A stretch of 64,000 bases of DNA from contig NZ_FODX01000004.1 of assembly GCF_900110495.1 (NCBI RefSeq), positions 62,001 through 126,000 on the forward strand, given 5' to 3'. The notes under the pieces were generated by a model. That model saw only the letters and a program-made list of their open reading frames with translations. It was not told the DNA's origin and did not search any database. Origin of the DNA: Nitrosovibrio sp. Nv6. Lineage in GTDB: Bacteria; Pseudomonadota; Gammaproteobacteria; Burkholderiales; Nitrosomonadaceae. Position numbers and translations under genes: made by a program. Positions 36,152-45,111 of this stretch are shown here, piece after piece (position 1 is the first letter of the stretch; each line of letters begins with the position of its first letter).

Positions 36152-36307
36152 CATGCACCGCGTGCGCCCATTGCTCGATAAAACCTGATGAGGGAACAGC
36201 AAATTCCCTTTGTCGTTGTTCGAAGCCTGCAAGCAGACATCATGGTTGGCGTCTGCCCAATCAATGCTGATGAAGGCTGTGAATGATGTGCTTGCCAAAC
36301 AATTCAT
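36145..36307 (-). mobile_element. IS110-family transposase N-terminal fragment
   Basis: MNCLASTSFTAFISIDWADA and NHDVCLQASNNDKGNLLFPHQ match the DEDD-type IS110 start (FxGIDWADxxHDVCLQA). A one-base shift then gives IEQWAHAVHDRLG, the next family motif. Similarity ends after ~70 residues, where the outer-membrane protein relic begins. The first Asp of the catalytic tetrad (IDWAD) is present; the rest of the gene is gone. Confidence 0.75.
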
Positions 36308-36933
36308 CCCATTTTCCCGAAGCGAAAAATTAATGGAGGAGACGTGCATGCTTGAGTTCTGCGAAGGCAATGTAGTGAGTCGATCGATCGGCATGCCCTG
36401 AGTATTCGTTGACGAACGCAAGCGCATCCGTAGATTCGAAGCCAAGTCCAAAAACATCGAATGTTTAGTGGGGGTATTCGTAATCCTCGAATGCATATCC
36501 CGCCTTCACCGAGCCACCTGTCGGCCATTTCAGTATCAAGGAAAACGAGACGGAGTAACTATATTGTCGGGGGATAAACATCTCATGCGGGGACAGGTAC
36601 ATCGGCCCTGCGTTTAGCCCGTCATCCAACCCACCCATTCCCAACCCTTGCCCGTGAGGCAAGGACATTCCCCACTCCCTTCGTCCTGGGGCGAAGCGAG
36701 GAGAAGGCACACCGTTACATCATGGACTTGGTAGAGAGGAAGCGCGAGCAGCAGGCGGCCTGACGTGAATGGTTAGCCAGGTAGCAGAGGAAGCCGCGGC
36801 AGGTGTACTTCAGTCCAATATGTCGCCATCCCAAGATGCCGTAATATTAGGAAAAGGTAAGCAATCGCGTACGGTGCTTGATGCAAGTGTCTGCCCGTAT
36901 CTCTCTATGTGTAATTGCCGGTTATTGTGAGCC
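36308..36933. other. Degraded stretch, no confirmed gene
   Basis: Includes a minus-strand frame at 36710-36465 that could be a barrel-protein fragment (SVSFSLILKWPTGGSVKAGY), but I cannot place it. Nothing else is supported up to the small gene at 36934. Confidence 0.3.
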
Positions 36934-37209
36934 ATGAAAAAAGATACCGAAGCACAACGACGTCACAAAATTTATCTTCGCACCAAGAATGCTCTTCGCG
37001 ACAAGCATCAGGATGACTATGCGCTGATGCTTGAACGCCATGCACAGGAGCTTGATACCCTATGGGCGAATTATAATCTTGCTGTAAAAAAGCTGGCTAG
37101 CGACCATAACAAGAAGACTGCCAAAGCCAGGACCATCAAATCCACTTCCGTGCGGATAAGGAAAAAAGGGATGTTAAGCGTCGAGCCGGAGGAGAAAGTT
37201 ATTCATTAA
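36934..37209 (+). CDS. Small basic coiled-coil protein, function unknown
   Basis: 91 residues, starting MKKDTEAQRRHKIYLRTKNA. The first 65 residues are helical and charged (RHAQELDTLWANYNLAVKKL), probably a coiled coil; the tail is rich in Lys and Arg. The ATG has a GTGAG upstream. It resembles no family I can name. It is the first apparently intact gene right of the relic region. Confidence 0.5.
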   Translation: MKKDTEAQRRHKIYLRTKNALRDKHQDDYALMLERHAQELDTLWANYNLAVKKLASDHNKKTAKARTIKSTSVRIRKKGMLSVEPEEKVIH

Positions 37210-37373
37210 ATATTACCTTTTCCTCGATCATATTTATTGCATAGGTAATCTACAGATTTTCTGACGGTCGATCAGGGATGTTCTGCGGAATCCCACTTCC
37301 TCAGTGCTCCCGGCGGAAGGAAATTCAGCTGCCGCGTCCACGCTTTCCCCCATGCGCGAGGGGGCAGAAATTG

Positions 37374-38411
37374 CTAAAAAACGATGGGCCAGCCGGGCTG
37401 GTTCGCCTGCTGCTTGGTGTAAGACACCCCATGCACCTTCAATCCATTCTGATTCAGCAGCGTGATGATGCCCCCCTTATTGGATAACGCGGTGGGGGGT
37501 CGCACGTCAATACGAAGCGTAGCGCCAGGATCGAGTGTGCCGCTCAAGGGCATTTTCGCTTTCTGCTTGTCGGCCAAATGCCAGTCCGACAGCGAAATGA
37601 CCCGATCACTGGCGTTCAGTATTTGAACCCACTCCTTTTCGGGGGATTCCTTCGAATTGACCAAAGCCGCAACAATGCGAACCAGTCCATCAGGCAGCGA
37701 TTCCGTCGGCTGCGGCACAATCGGGTCGGGGTTCAGTGGTCCGCGCTCCTCGCCCATGCTCAGTGTGTGACCGGTCGCATCATGGGTGTGCCAGCTTTGT
37801 GACTGGAATTTCAGAAAAACGGCCGTCCACTGTTGCTGAAGGGGAAAATGGAAGAGCACGCCGCCATCCTGCCATACTCCATCATCCGCAATAAATCTGC
37901 CCACATTGCCTTGATTCATATGGATGTCGTGAATGCCGTTACCGGGTAAAAAACCGAAGTACTTATCCGCTTTATTGTTCTCCGGTCCCCACCGTTCACC
38001 GAAGGCATACACCAGCGCCTCTTCATCGGCCATCGCCCGCTGGACGATCTGATCGAGTTTTTCGTTCAGGTCGTTATCAGGTCCGGGCAGATCATGCGGA
38101 AGAGGAGTCATCAGTCCGGGCTGCACCAGATTGCCACGAATCAGGTCGAGTGCGCCCGAAACGGGGTTGGGCGCAAGCCGGTTAAAACCGCTGGGCAGAA
38201 CGGATACCACGTCGGTAAGCGGATGGATAAAGTGGGATTTGATGTGGTACATCAACTCGGATGGCGCTAGCTGAGATTTCACGTTGATCGCTATTCGATA
38301 CTGCGTGCCAACCTCATCCACGATATGGATCTGGTAGTGGGGTGAAGATCCCGAACCCAGGCGGCGGGCAATGGCCCTGCCTTTCAAAACACCATAACTA
38401 TTCAGCGCCAT
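37374..38411 (-). CDS. DUF2278 (YukJ-like) protein with C-terminal lamin-tail-like domain
   Basis: 345 residues. MALNSYGVLKGRAIARRLGS and the motifs HYQIHIVDEVGTQYRIAINV and GIHDIHMNQGN are those of DUF2278/YukJ, a family of unknown function. Residues ~245-340 form a beta-sandwich (GLVRIVAALVNSKESPEKEW, then VISLSDWHLADKQK) of the lamin-tail type, often found on extracellular or nucleic-acid-linked proteins. No signal peptide is seen. It lies downstream of the TIGR03790 gene on the same strand with a 151-base gap. Confidence 0.85.
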   Translation of the reverse strand: MALNSYGVLKGRAIARRLGSGSSPHYQIHIVDEVGTQYRIAINVKSQLAPSELMYHIKSHFIHPLTDVVSVLPSGFNRLAPNPVSGALDLIRGNLVQPGLMTPLPHDLPGPDNDLNEKLDQIVQRAMADEEALVYAFGERWGPENNKADKYFGFLPGNGIHDIHMNQGNVGRFIADDGVWQDGGVLFHFPLQQQWTAVFLKFQSQSWHTHDATGHTLSMGEERGPLNPDPIVPQPTESLPDGLVRIVAALVNSKESPEKEWVQILNASDRVISLSDWHLADKQKAKMPLSGTLDPGATLRIDVRPPTALSNKGGIITLLNQNGLKVHGVSYTKQQANQPGWPIVF

Positions 38412-38562
38412 GCTGGCCTCCCAAGACGATTGCTCCCGACGATGCTCAAATTAAGAATAGCGTCGAATACGATATTTCGCACGAAATTATTCTTTCGCGG
38501 CATACCCTGTCAACTGAAAGATGCACCAAAAAGCGCGTTCGCGTAATGCACCATTTTGCCTG

Positions 38563-39858
38563 TCACCACCGCAATCTGAGGTAGCCTTGTGTTTCTGCGA
38601 ACTTGAAACGCACAGTATTGGGGCCGCGGCGCAGCCGGGATTGCTGAGCAAGAGGCTTGTACGGCCCAGCAGCTGAAGGGGATTGCTCAAAACGGAGCGG
38701 TCCGTCGCGTGGAGAGAAGACGTGCAGTTCGAATTGGCCGGCACGAATTCTCTTCAATTCCGGAGCGAATGGCTGGGCCAGTGGTTCACCCACGAATACG
38801 CCCTCCCCCGGCCATGCTACGCTCTTCCAGTAAGCCTCGATCGCGCTTGCGCCAAGCGCGTAGTGAAACATGGCAATTGCGGGAAACGGGAACTTCTGCA
38901 TATGATTGCAAGGCTCCACTACCGTGCCGTAACTTGCCGTAGCGCCTGCCTCCAGCCAGCGAAGACTGCTCATCTGACTGGAATCGGTGAGCTGGCCGCC
39001 CGCCGAGGTTAAATGATCAGCCAGTGCTCCAGGTAGAAAATTCAGTGTATCGAGCTGCGGAACGCGCGATAGCCCAGTGAAATAAAAAAGGACATCATCG
39101 CGATCCGAAATTGCTTCAGTTTCGAGAATTTCGATGGGAAAAACGCCGGCCAGCTCTTTTGCGGTCAGCTCGAAATAGTTTGCCCGCACATTACGCGCCG
39201 TATCGGGCGTGATCATCAGATAGGCACGTCCGTCCGGAAAACTGTGGTCAGCAGCGACACCTCGATCAATAAGCGCTTTGACCTGTTCGAAGTCGGTTCC
39301 GGCCAGCATCATTGCGGGCCGTAGGTTATGGTCGCTGACAGGATCAAGGCTGGGAGAGTTGAAATATCGGCTGGATTGCGTCGGGCCGCAGCTGGCGGAG
39401 CAATAGTTCTCATCAAAACCAAAAGCCAACGCGGAGGTTAGTGACATGCAATCCACCCGGTAAGGAAGCGTCCAGGCCACAGCGTACGCTTGAACATGAG
39501 CAGGCGTCTTCCGGTCAATCTCGGCCTTAAGCTGTTTAAACTTATCCCTGGGCAGCGTGTTGCGGGAGGGGGGGAACTGCAGGTGTATCATATTGCCGGC
39601 GGGAATATGACGCACCTTCTGGTAATAACTGCCGATTTGCTGCGACAGCGGATCGTTGTCGTTGACAATGACGGCAATATCGTCGGGCGTCAGTCCTGTG
39701 CGCGGCAACTGGATGCGCGCTTGAGCATCGGCCTCCAACGGCACAAACACCAGAATGATCAGTAATGCGATGACTGGCGAGACGAGAAGTTTTATCTGGG
39801 GGCAGGGCCTTTTGCAACCAACGCCGCATGGCGCCGTCTGATCATTTACAAGCCTCAT
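38563..39858 (-). CDS. TIGR03790-family exported protein
   Basis: 431 residues from ATG 39858, which has GGAG eight bases upstream; an in-frame ATG at 39888 would add ten residues. A hydrophobic export segment lies at about 24-42 (SPVIALLIILVFVPLEADA). The mature part begins LPRTGLTPDDIAVIVNDNDP, and has YYQKVRHIPAGNMIHL, YAVAWTLPYRVDC and WLEAGATASYGTVVEPCNH. These are features of the TIGR03790 family, whose function is unknown. It is divergent from the rhomboid gene 110 bases away. Confidence 0.85.
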   Translation of the reverse strand: MRLVNDQTAPCGVGCKRPCPQIKLLVSPVIALLIILVFVPLEADAQARIQLPRTGLTPDDIAVIVNDNDPLSQQIGSYYQKVRHIPAGNMIHLQFPPSRNTLPRDKFKQLKAEIDRKTPAHVQAYAVAWTLPYRVDCMSLTSALAFGFDENYCSASCGPTQSSRYFNSPSLDPVSDHNLRPAMMLAGTDFEQVKALIDRGVAADHSFPDGRAYLMITPDTARNVRANYFELTAKELAGVFPIEILETEAISDRDDVLFYFTGLSRVPQLDTLNFLPGALADHLTSAGGQLTDSSQMSSLRWLEAGATASYGTVVEPCNHMQKFPFPAIAMFHYALGASAIEAYWKSVAWPGEGVFVGEPLAQPFAPELKRIRAGQFELHVFSPRDGPLRFEQSPSAAGPYKPLAQQSRLRRGPNTVRFKFAETQGYLRLRW

Positions 39859-39967
39859 GCGCTTGACTCCATGCCAGGTTGAAAGCATCCACGAAACCGA
39901 TGCCTGTAAATCCGGATTAGAGAGGTTTTCTTATCCCTTATCGCATAAGCAGATTTCATCCTCATGC

Positions 39968-41158
39968 ATGATAATGATTCCAGGAGACCGAGTCCACCAT
40001 CCCATGCTGTCCCTCCACGATCTTCTTCATCAGCGCATTCCTGGAGTGCCGGTTACTAAACTGCTGGTAGCCGTCAATCTGCTGGTCTTCGCAGCCATGC
40101 TCGCCGGCGGCGCCGGCCTGTGGCACTCATCCAATAGTGTGCAACTAGCCTGGGGCGCCAATTTCGGACCGGCCACGCAAGACGGAGAATGGTGGCGCCT
40201 GGGCAGCGCGATGTTCCTCCACTTCGGCGCTGTCCATCTGACGTTGAATCTTTGGGCGCTATGGGATGCCGGCCAACTGGTTGAACGAATGTATGGGCAC
40301 ACGCGCTTTGGCTGCATCTATTTCGCAAGCGGTCTCGCGGGCAATCTGCTATCGCTCGTTGCGCATGAAGGATTAGCCATTTCCGGCGGCGCGTCAGGCG
40401 CCGTTTTCGGCATATATGGCGCGCTGCTGGCATTCATGTGGCGCGAACGCGGTAATCTTCATCCACGTGATTTCCGCTGGTTTTTCTGGGGAGCAGCAGG
40501 CTTTGCGGCTGCCAGTCTCGTCCTCGGGCTTCTGATTACCGGTATCGACAACGCCGCACATATCGGGGGTTTTGCGGCCGGAGTACTGGGTGGAATAATA
40601 TTTGCGTCGCCTACCAATGTAACGGAACCTTTATCCCGTCGATTCTTTCGTTCCCGCCTGTTCGCGGGCGGCATATTTGCGCTCGCGATAGTCGTCCTGA
40701 TCAATCAGGTTCCCCACCGCCCTTACAGGTGGAGTGAAGAGGTGTTGGCACGCAAGGAGATTGGAGAATTCTTGCGCGACGATGCCGCGATTACCCGGAC
40801 CTGGCAGAACATACTTGACGAAGGCAAGCGAGGTGGAATCTCATTCAATGAACTGGCAGGACGCATCGATTCAGCCGTTGTGGATCGTTATGAAGAAAGC
40901 TTTGAACAGCTTTCCCAACTCCCGCCCAATCCGGCCCTGCCTTCCGCTCCCACTGTGGAAATGCTGCGTGATTATGCCGAACGCCGCATGGATGCCTCCC
41001 GCGCTTTGGCGGAAGGGCTACGCGCCCGGAAGCCCGAGCAGATTCGTGACGCGCTCGAAATGGCGCGGCAGTCGAGACAGATGAATCAGCCTGGCAGGAC
41101 GGAACTTGACAAGCCGAGTCAAGAAGCGCCCGCTGACGGGCGCGAGCCCACCCGATAA
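39968..41158 (+). CDS. Rhomboid-family intramembrane serine protease
   Basis: 396 residues from ATG 39968; in-frame ATGs at 39974 and 40004 are alternatives and no ribosome site decides. Six or so membrane helices span about 25-235. HLTLNLWALWDAG is the rhomboid HxxxN motif, SGGASGAVFG the GxSG nucleophile site, and DNAAHIGGFAAG the catalytic His. A soluble C-terminal tail of ~150 residues is rich in charged helices (RDALEMARQSRQMNQ). It cleaves membrane proteins within the bilayer; the substrate is unknown. It may share a promoter region with the divergent TIGR03790 gene. Confidence 0.92.
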   Translation: MIMIPGDRVHHPMLSLHDLLHQRIPGVPVTKLLVAVNLLVFAAMLAGGAGLWHSSNSVQLAWGANFGPATQDGEWWRLGSAMFLHFGAVHLTLNLWALWDAGQLVERMYGHTRFGCIYFASGLAGNLLSLVAHEGLAISGGASGAVFGIYGALLAFMWRERGNLHPRDFRWFFWGAAGFAAASLVLGLLITGIDNAAHIGGFAAGVLGGIIFASPTNVTEPLSRRFFRSRLFAGGIFALAIVVLINQVPHRPYRWSEEVLARKEIGEFLRDDAAITRTWQNILDEGKRGGISFNELAGRIDSAVVDRYEESFEQLSQLPPNPALPSAPTVEMLRDYAERRMDASRALAEGLRARKPEQIRDALEMARQSRQMNQPGRTELDKPSQEAPADGREPTR

Positions 41159-41310
41159 AGGGCCTTGGGCATTCACCATAGCAATCAGGCAACCGCAATA
41201 CAAGAAAAATATGAGGGGTCAGACACGATTATCATTTTTCCTCGGTTTCCCACCCTTCGGATATGGCTTGGCGCTGACTCCACCTTGAAGAGTGGACCAT
41301 TTTTGTTGCG

Positions 41311-41736
41311 TCACTGCTTTTTGCCGTGGTTTACCTGGTCTATTGCGTTGGGCTCCATGAAGAGGATTTCCCATATATGACCATCCAGGTCCTGAAATCC
41401 ATGCCCATACATGAAACCGTGATCCTGTGGCTGGTTATAGGTTGTTCCACCGGCGGCGACCGCCTTGCGAACCATCTCATCAACTTTCTCCCGGCTCTCG
41501 GAAGATAAGCATACAAGCACTTCTGTGCTTTTTGTTGCGTCACAAATTTCCTTGGGAGTAAAAGTCTTGAACTTGTCCTCGGTCAATAGCATGACAAATA
41601 TATCTTCGGCAACAATCATGCACGCGGCGGTCTCGTCCGTAAATTGGGGATTGAACGTGAAACCGAGTTTAGTAAAAAACTCCACAGACTGATTGAGATT
41701 TTTAACGGGGAGATTCACGAAAATTTTGGTAGTCAT
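41311..41736 (-). CDS. VOC-family (glyoxalase/bleomycin-resistance fold) protein
   Basis: 141 residues from ATG 41736, with GGAGGG. MTTKIFVNLPVKNLNQSVEF and TKLGFTFN are typical of the small VOC group. The C-terminal HGFQDLDGHIWEILFMEP carries the metal-ligand Glu region. Such proteins are dioxygenase- or glyoxalase-like or bind small molecules; the substrate is unknown. It faces the rhomboid gene tail to tail. Confidence 0.9.
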   Translation of the reverse strand: MTTKIFVNLPVKNLNQSVEFFTKLGFTFNPQFTDETAACMIVAEDIFVMLLTEDKFKTFTPKEICDATKSTEVLVCLSSESREKVDEMVRKAVAAGGTTYNQPQDHGFMYGHGFQDLDGHIWEILFMEPNAIDQVNHGKKQ

Positions 41737-41805
41737 TTTCCCTCCATGTGAAAGTCGATTGAACGGCAAAGCGTCAGCAAACCGGTGCTGACAGTTATCC
41801 AACAA

Positions 41806-42082
41806 CCCGCCAGCCTATGACTATTGAAGAATGCAGCCTGATCCAGTCCACGACAAGTATTTCACCCATTGATGGGTCAACATAGGCCTGTCAATTTCGT
41901 CATGGTAGTACAGATGAACGGGATTTGGATGCCTATGGATACATTATGGAAGCCGTGGCGCTTATTTAATATCAACCAGTGGCGGCATTCTTCGGGATTT
42001 ATTCATCGATTCCATGACTCAAAGATAATCGGACAGAAAAAATTTTGACACATATCTTAAAATATAGCACTATGGACTCAGC
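41806..42082. other. Upstream region of nrdA, no gene
   Basis: No supported gene. A 44-codon plus-strand frame (MNGIWMPMDTLWKPWRLFN) has no ribosome site. The right end borders the NrdR-like boxes. Confidence 0.4.
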
Positions 42083-42130
42083 GCACTAGTAGTAGTAAAA
42101 TAGACCGAAGTTTAATACTATATATAGTGG
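42083..42130 (+). promoter_or_regulatory. Two NrdR-box-like palindromes upstream of nrdA
   Basis: ATACTATATATAGTGG at 42115-42130 matches the known NrdR box (ACACWATATATWGTGT) at nearly every position. GCACTAGTAGTAGTAA at 42083-42098 is a weaker second copy, sharing CACTA and TAGT at the proper places. They start 32 bases apart, close to three helical turns, the spacing typical of NrdR operators. NrdR senses ATP/dATP through an ATP-cone and represses ribonucleotide reductase genes. The regulator gene itself is not in the window. Confidence 0.8.
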
Positions 42131-42215
42131 TTTTACAATGTCTACACGATATCCACGACATCCAGCTTCTACCCTAGGGAAAGCAGATTTCCGATATAGA
42201 TGAGGAGAATCCGAC

Positions 42216-45077
42216 ATGCAGCTTGCAACAGATCAGACTAATCGCTCGGCAGTATCCGGTCACGAGTTTTCTTCAGCCCCTTCCACTCCGGATTCGCGCT
42301 ATTCCCAATACAAGATCATTCGCCGTAACGGTTCCGTGGCCGCGTTTGAGCCAGCCAAGATTTCCATTGCCATGACGAAAGCATTCATTGCGGTCAATGG
42401 CGGCCAGGGCGTGGCTTCAGCAAGGGTGCGCGAGGTGGTGGCACGACTGACCGATGACGTGGTGAACGCATTGATCCGGCGCCAGCCTTCCGGCGGGACT
42501 TTTCATATCGAGGATATCCAGGATCAGGTGGAACTCGCATTGATGCGTTCCGGAGAGCATGACGTGGCGCGCGCATACGTGCTTTACCGCGAGGATCGGG
42601 CGCGGAAGCGGGCAAAGCAGAAAGAAATGGGGGTGGTGGAAGCGCCGGCCAGCATTCTGAATGTGCTCGAAAATGGCCGGAAGGCCCCGCTGGATACGGC
42701 GCGTCTGCTGACGCTGATCGAATCTTCCTGCGAGGGTTTGGGCGAAGCGGTGAACGCTGCGCTGATACTCAAGGCCACGCTGAAGGACCTGTACGATGGG
42801 GTGCCGATGGAGGAGGTAAGAAAATCGGCTATTTTATCGGCGCGTGCATTGATTGAAAAAGAGCCCGCCTACAGCTATGTCACGGCACGATTGCTGCTGC
42901 ATACCATTCGTTTCGAGGTGTTGGGCGAAGAAATCCTGCAACAGGAAATGGCGGAACGCTACGCAGAGTATTTTCCCGATTTCATCAAGCGCGGGATCGA
43001 TGCCGAGTTGCTGGATGAACGCCTGGCACAGTTCGATCTGCCGCGTTTGGCCAAAACACTGGATGCCAGCCGCGACCTCAAATTTGGCTACCTGGGTTTG
43101 CAAACCTTGTATGACCGGTATTTCCTGCATGTGGAGGATCGCCGTATCGAGTTGCCGCAGGCATTCTTCATGCGCGTGGCAATGGGGCTTGCACTCAACG
43201 AAATTGACCGGGAAGCGCGCGCCATCGAGTTCTACCACGTACTGTCAAATTTCGATTTCATGAGTTCGACTCCAACGTTGTTTAATTCCGGCACACGCCG
43301 CTCGCAGCTGTCTTCCTGTTATCTCACCACCGTTCCGGATAACCTGGATGGCATTTACGAGGCCATCAAGGAAAATGCGCTGCTCGCCAAGTATGCGGGG
43401 GGACTCGGCAATGACTGGACGCCGGTTCGAGCGATGGGCTCGCGCATCAAGGGCACCAACGGCAAGTCGCAAGGTGTGGTTCCCTTTCTCAAGGTAGTGT
43501 CCGATACCGCGGTGGCGGTCAATCAGGGCGGCAAGCGCAAAGGTGCGGTTTGCGCCTACCTGGAATCATGGCATCTGGATATCGAGGAATTTCTGGAACT
43601 GCGTAAAAACACTGGCGATGACCGCCGCCGCACCCATGACATGAATACGGCCACATGGATTCCCGATCTGTTCATGAAACGCGTAATGGACGGGAGTGAA
43701 TGGACGCTTTTTTCACCCTCCGACGTGCCTGACCTGCATGACAAGTTTGGCAAACAGTTTGAGGAGGCCTATCTTGCCTATGAGGAAAAAACAAGGCGCG
43801 GCGAACTGAGCCTGCACAAGAAAATTCCGGCGCAACAGTTATGGCGGAAAATGCTCAGCATGCTTTTTGAAACCGGACATCCATGGATCACTTTCAAGGA
43901 CGCCTGCAATGTCCGTTCGCCGCAAAACCATATTGGCATAGTGCATAGCTCCAATCTCTGTACCGAGATAACCCTGAATACCAATGACCACGAAATCGCC
44001 GTGTGCAATCTGGGTTCGGTGAATCTTGCAGCCCACATCCGCGAGGGAGAGCTTGACGCAGGCAAACTGAAACGCACTGTCAGCATCGCCATGCGCATGC
44101 TGGATAATGTAATCGATATCAATTTCTATGCCGTCCCCAAGGCACGAAATTCCAACCTCAAGCATCGTCCCGTGGGGCTCGGCATTATGGGCTTCCAGGA
44201 CTGTCTGCATATGCTGCGTATCCCCTACGCTTCGAAAGAGGCCGTGGAATTTGCCGATCGCTCCATGGAAGCAGTCGCATACCAGGCGTATTGGGCTTCC
44301 ACCGAAATGGCCGAGGAGCGCGGCCGTTACGCTTCCTATCGCGGCAGCCTGTGGGATCGCGGGATTCTGCCTCAGGATACGCTCGATCTGTTGCGTGAAG
44401 AGCGTGGGGGATACGTCGAGGTAGATATGTCGGCGACGCTGGATTGGGATGCCTTGCGCGAGCGCATCGGAACGCACGGCATGCGTAATTCCAACTGTCT
44501 GGCGATTGCGCCGACCGCGACCATTTCCAACATTATCGGGGTATCGGCCAGCATCGAACCCACCTTTCAGAATCTTTACGTCAAATCCAATTTATCCGGA
44601 GAGTTCACCATGGCGGGCGAATACCTGGTAAACGACCTGAAAAAACTGGGACTCTGGGACGAGGTAATGATTTCTGATCTCAAGTATTTCGACGGCGCCC
44701 TGGGGAAGATAGATCGGGTGCCGGTCGACATTCGCAGACTTTACGCCACCGCCTTCGAGGTGGAACCGCAGTGGTTGATCGAAGCGGCGTCGCGACGGCA
44801 GAAGTGGATCGATCAGGCGCAGTCACTGAACATCTATATGTCGGGCGTCTCAGGGAAAAAGCTGGATGAGGCCTATAAACTGGCTTGGCTGCGTGGCTTG
44901 AAAACTACTTATTACCTGCGCTCGCTGGGTGCAACTTCGGCGGAAAAATCCACGGTCGAAGCTGGCGCATTGAACGCCGTGTCCGCAGAGGGCAACATAG
45001 TTTCTATCGGGGCGACGCCAGCAACCGACGTGAAATATTGTTCCATCGATGATCCCGAGTGCGAGTCGTGCCAATAA
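42216..45077 (+). CDS. nrdA: Ribonucleoside-diphosphate reductase, alpha subunit (NrdA)
   Basis: 953 residues with a GAGGAG site. Residues ~28-120 hold the ATP-cone (IIRRNGSVAAFEPAKISIAM), the allosteric site for overall activity. The barrel has STPTLFNSGTRRSQLSSCYL with the first redox Cys and NLCTEI with the thiyl Cys. PTATISNIIGVSASIEP is the effector/substrate segment. The C-terminus ends ECESCQ, the CxxC that is re-reduced by thioredoxin or glutaredoxin. It reduces ribonucleotides with NrdB, 34 bases downstream. The long N-terminal leader before the cone is variable in the family. Confidence 0.97.
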   Translation: MQLATDQTNRSAVSGHEFSSAPSTPDSRYSQYKIIRRNGSVAAFEPAKISIAMTKAFIAVNGGQGVASARVREVVARLTDDVVNALIRRQPSGGTFHIEDIQDQVELALMRSGEHDVARAYVLYREDRARKRAKQKEMGVVEAPASILNVLENGRKAPLDTARLLTLIESSCEGLGEAVNAALILKATLKDLYDGVPMEEVRKSAILSARALIEKEPAYSYVTARLLLHTIRFEVLGEEILQQEMAERYAEYFPDFIKRGIDAELLDERLAQFDLPRLAKTLDASRDLKFGYLGLQTLYDRYFLHVEDRRIELPQAFFMRVAMGLALNEIDREARAIEFYHVLSNFDFMSSTPTLFNSGTRRSQLSSCYLTTVPDNLDGIYEAIKENALLAKYAGGLGNDWTPVRAMGSRIKGTNGKSQGVVPFLKVVSDTAVAVNQGGKRKGAVCAYLESWHLDIEEFLELRKNTGDDRRRTHDMNTATWIPDLFMKRVMDGSEWTLFSPSDVPDLHDKFGKQFEEAYLAYEEKTRRGELSLHKKIPAQQLWRKMLSMLFETGHPWITFKDACNVRSPQNHIGIVHSSNLCTEITLNTNDHEIAVCNLGSVNLAAHIREGELDAGKLKRTVSIAMRMLDNVIDINFYAVPKARNSNLKHRPVGLGIMGFQDCLHMLRIPYASKEAVEFADRSMEAVAYQAYWASTEMAEERGRYASYRGSLWDRGILPQDTLDLLREERGGYVEVDMSATLDWDALRERIGTHGMRNSNCLAIAPTATISNIIGVSASIEPTFQNLYVKSNLSGEFTMAGEYLVNDLKKLGLWDEVMISDLKYFDGALGKIDRVPVDIRRLYATAFEVEPQWLIEAASRRQKWIDQAQSLNIYMSGVSGKKLDEAYKLAWLRGLKTTYYLRSLGATSAEKSTVEAGALNAVSAEGNIVSIGATPATDVKYCSIDDPECESCQ

Positions 45078-45111
45078 TTTGCAAAAGATCGAAAAGTAAA
45101 AGGAGAAGGAC

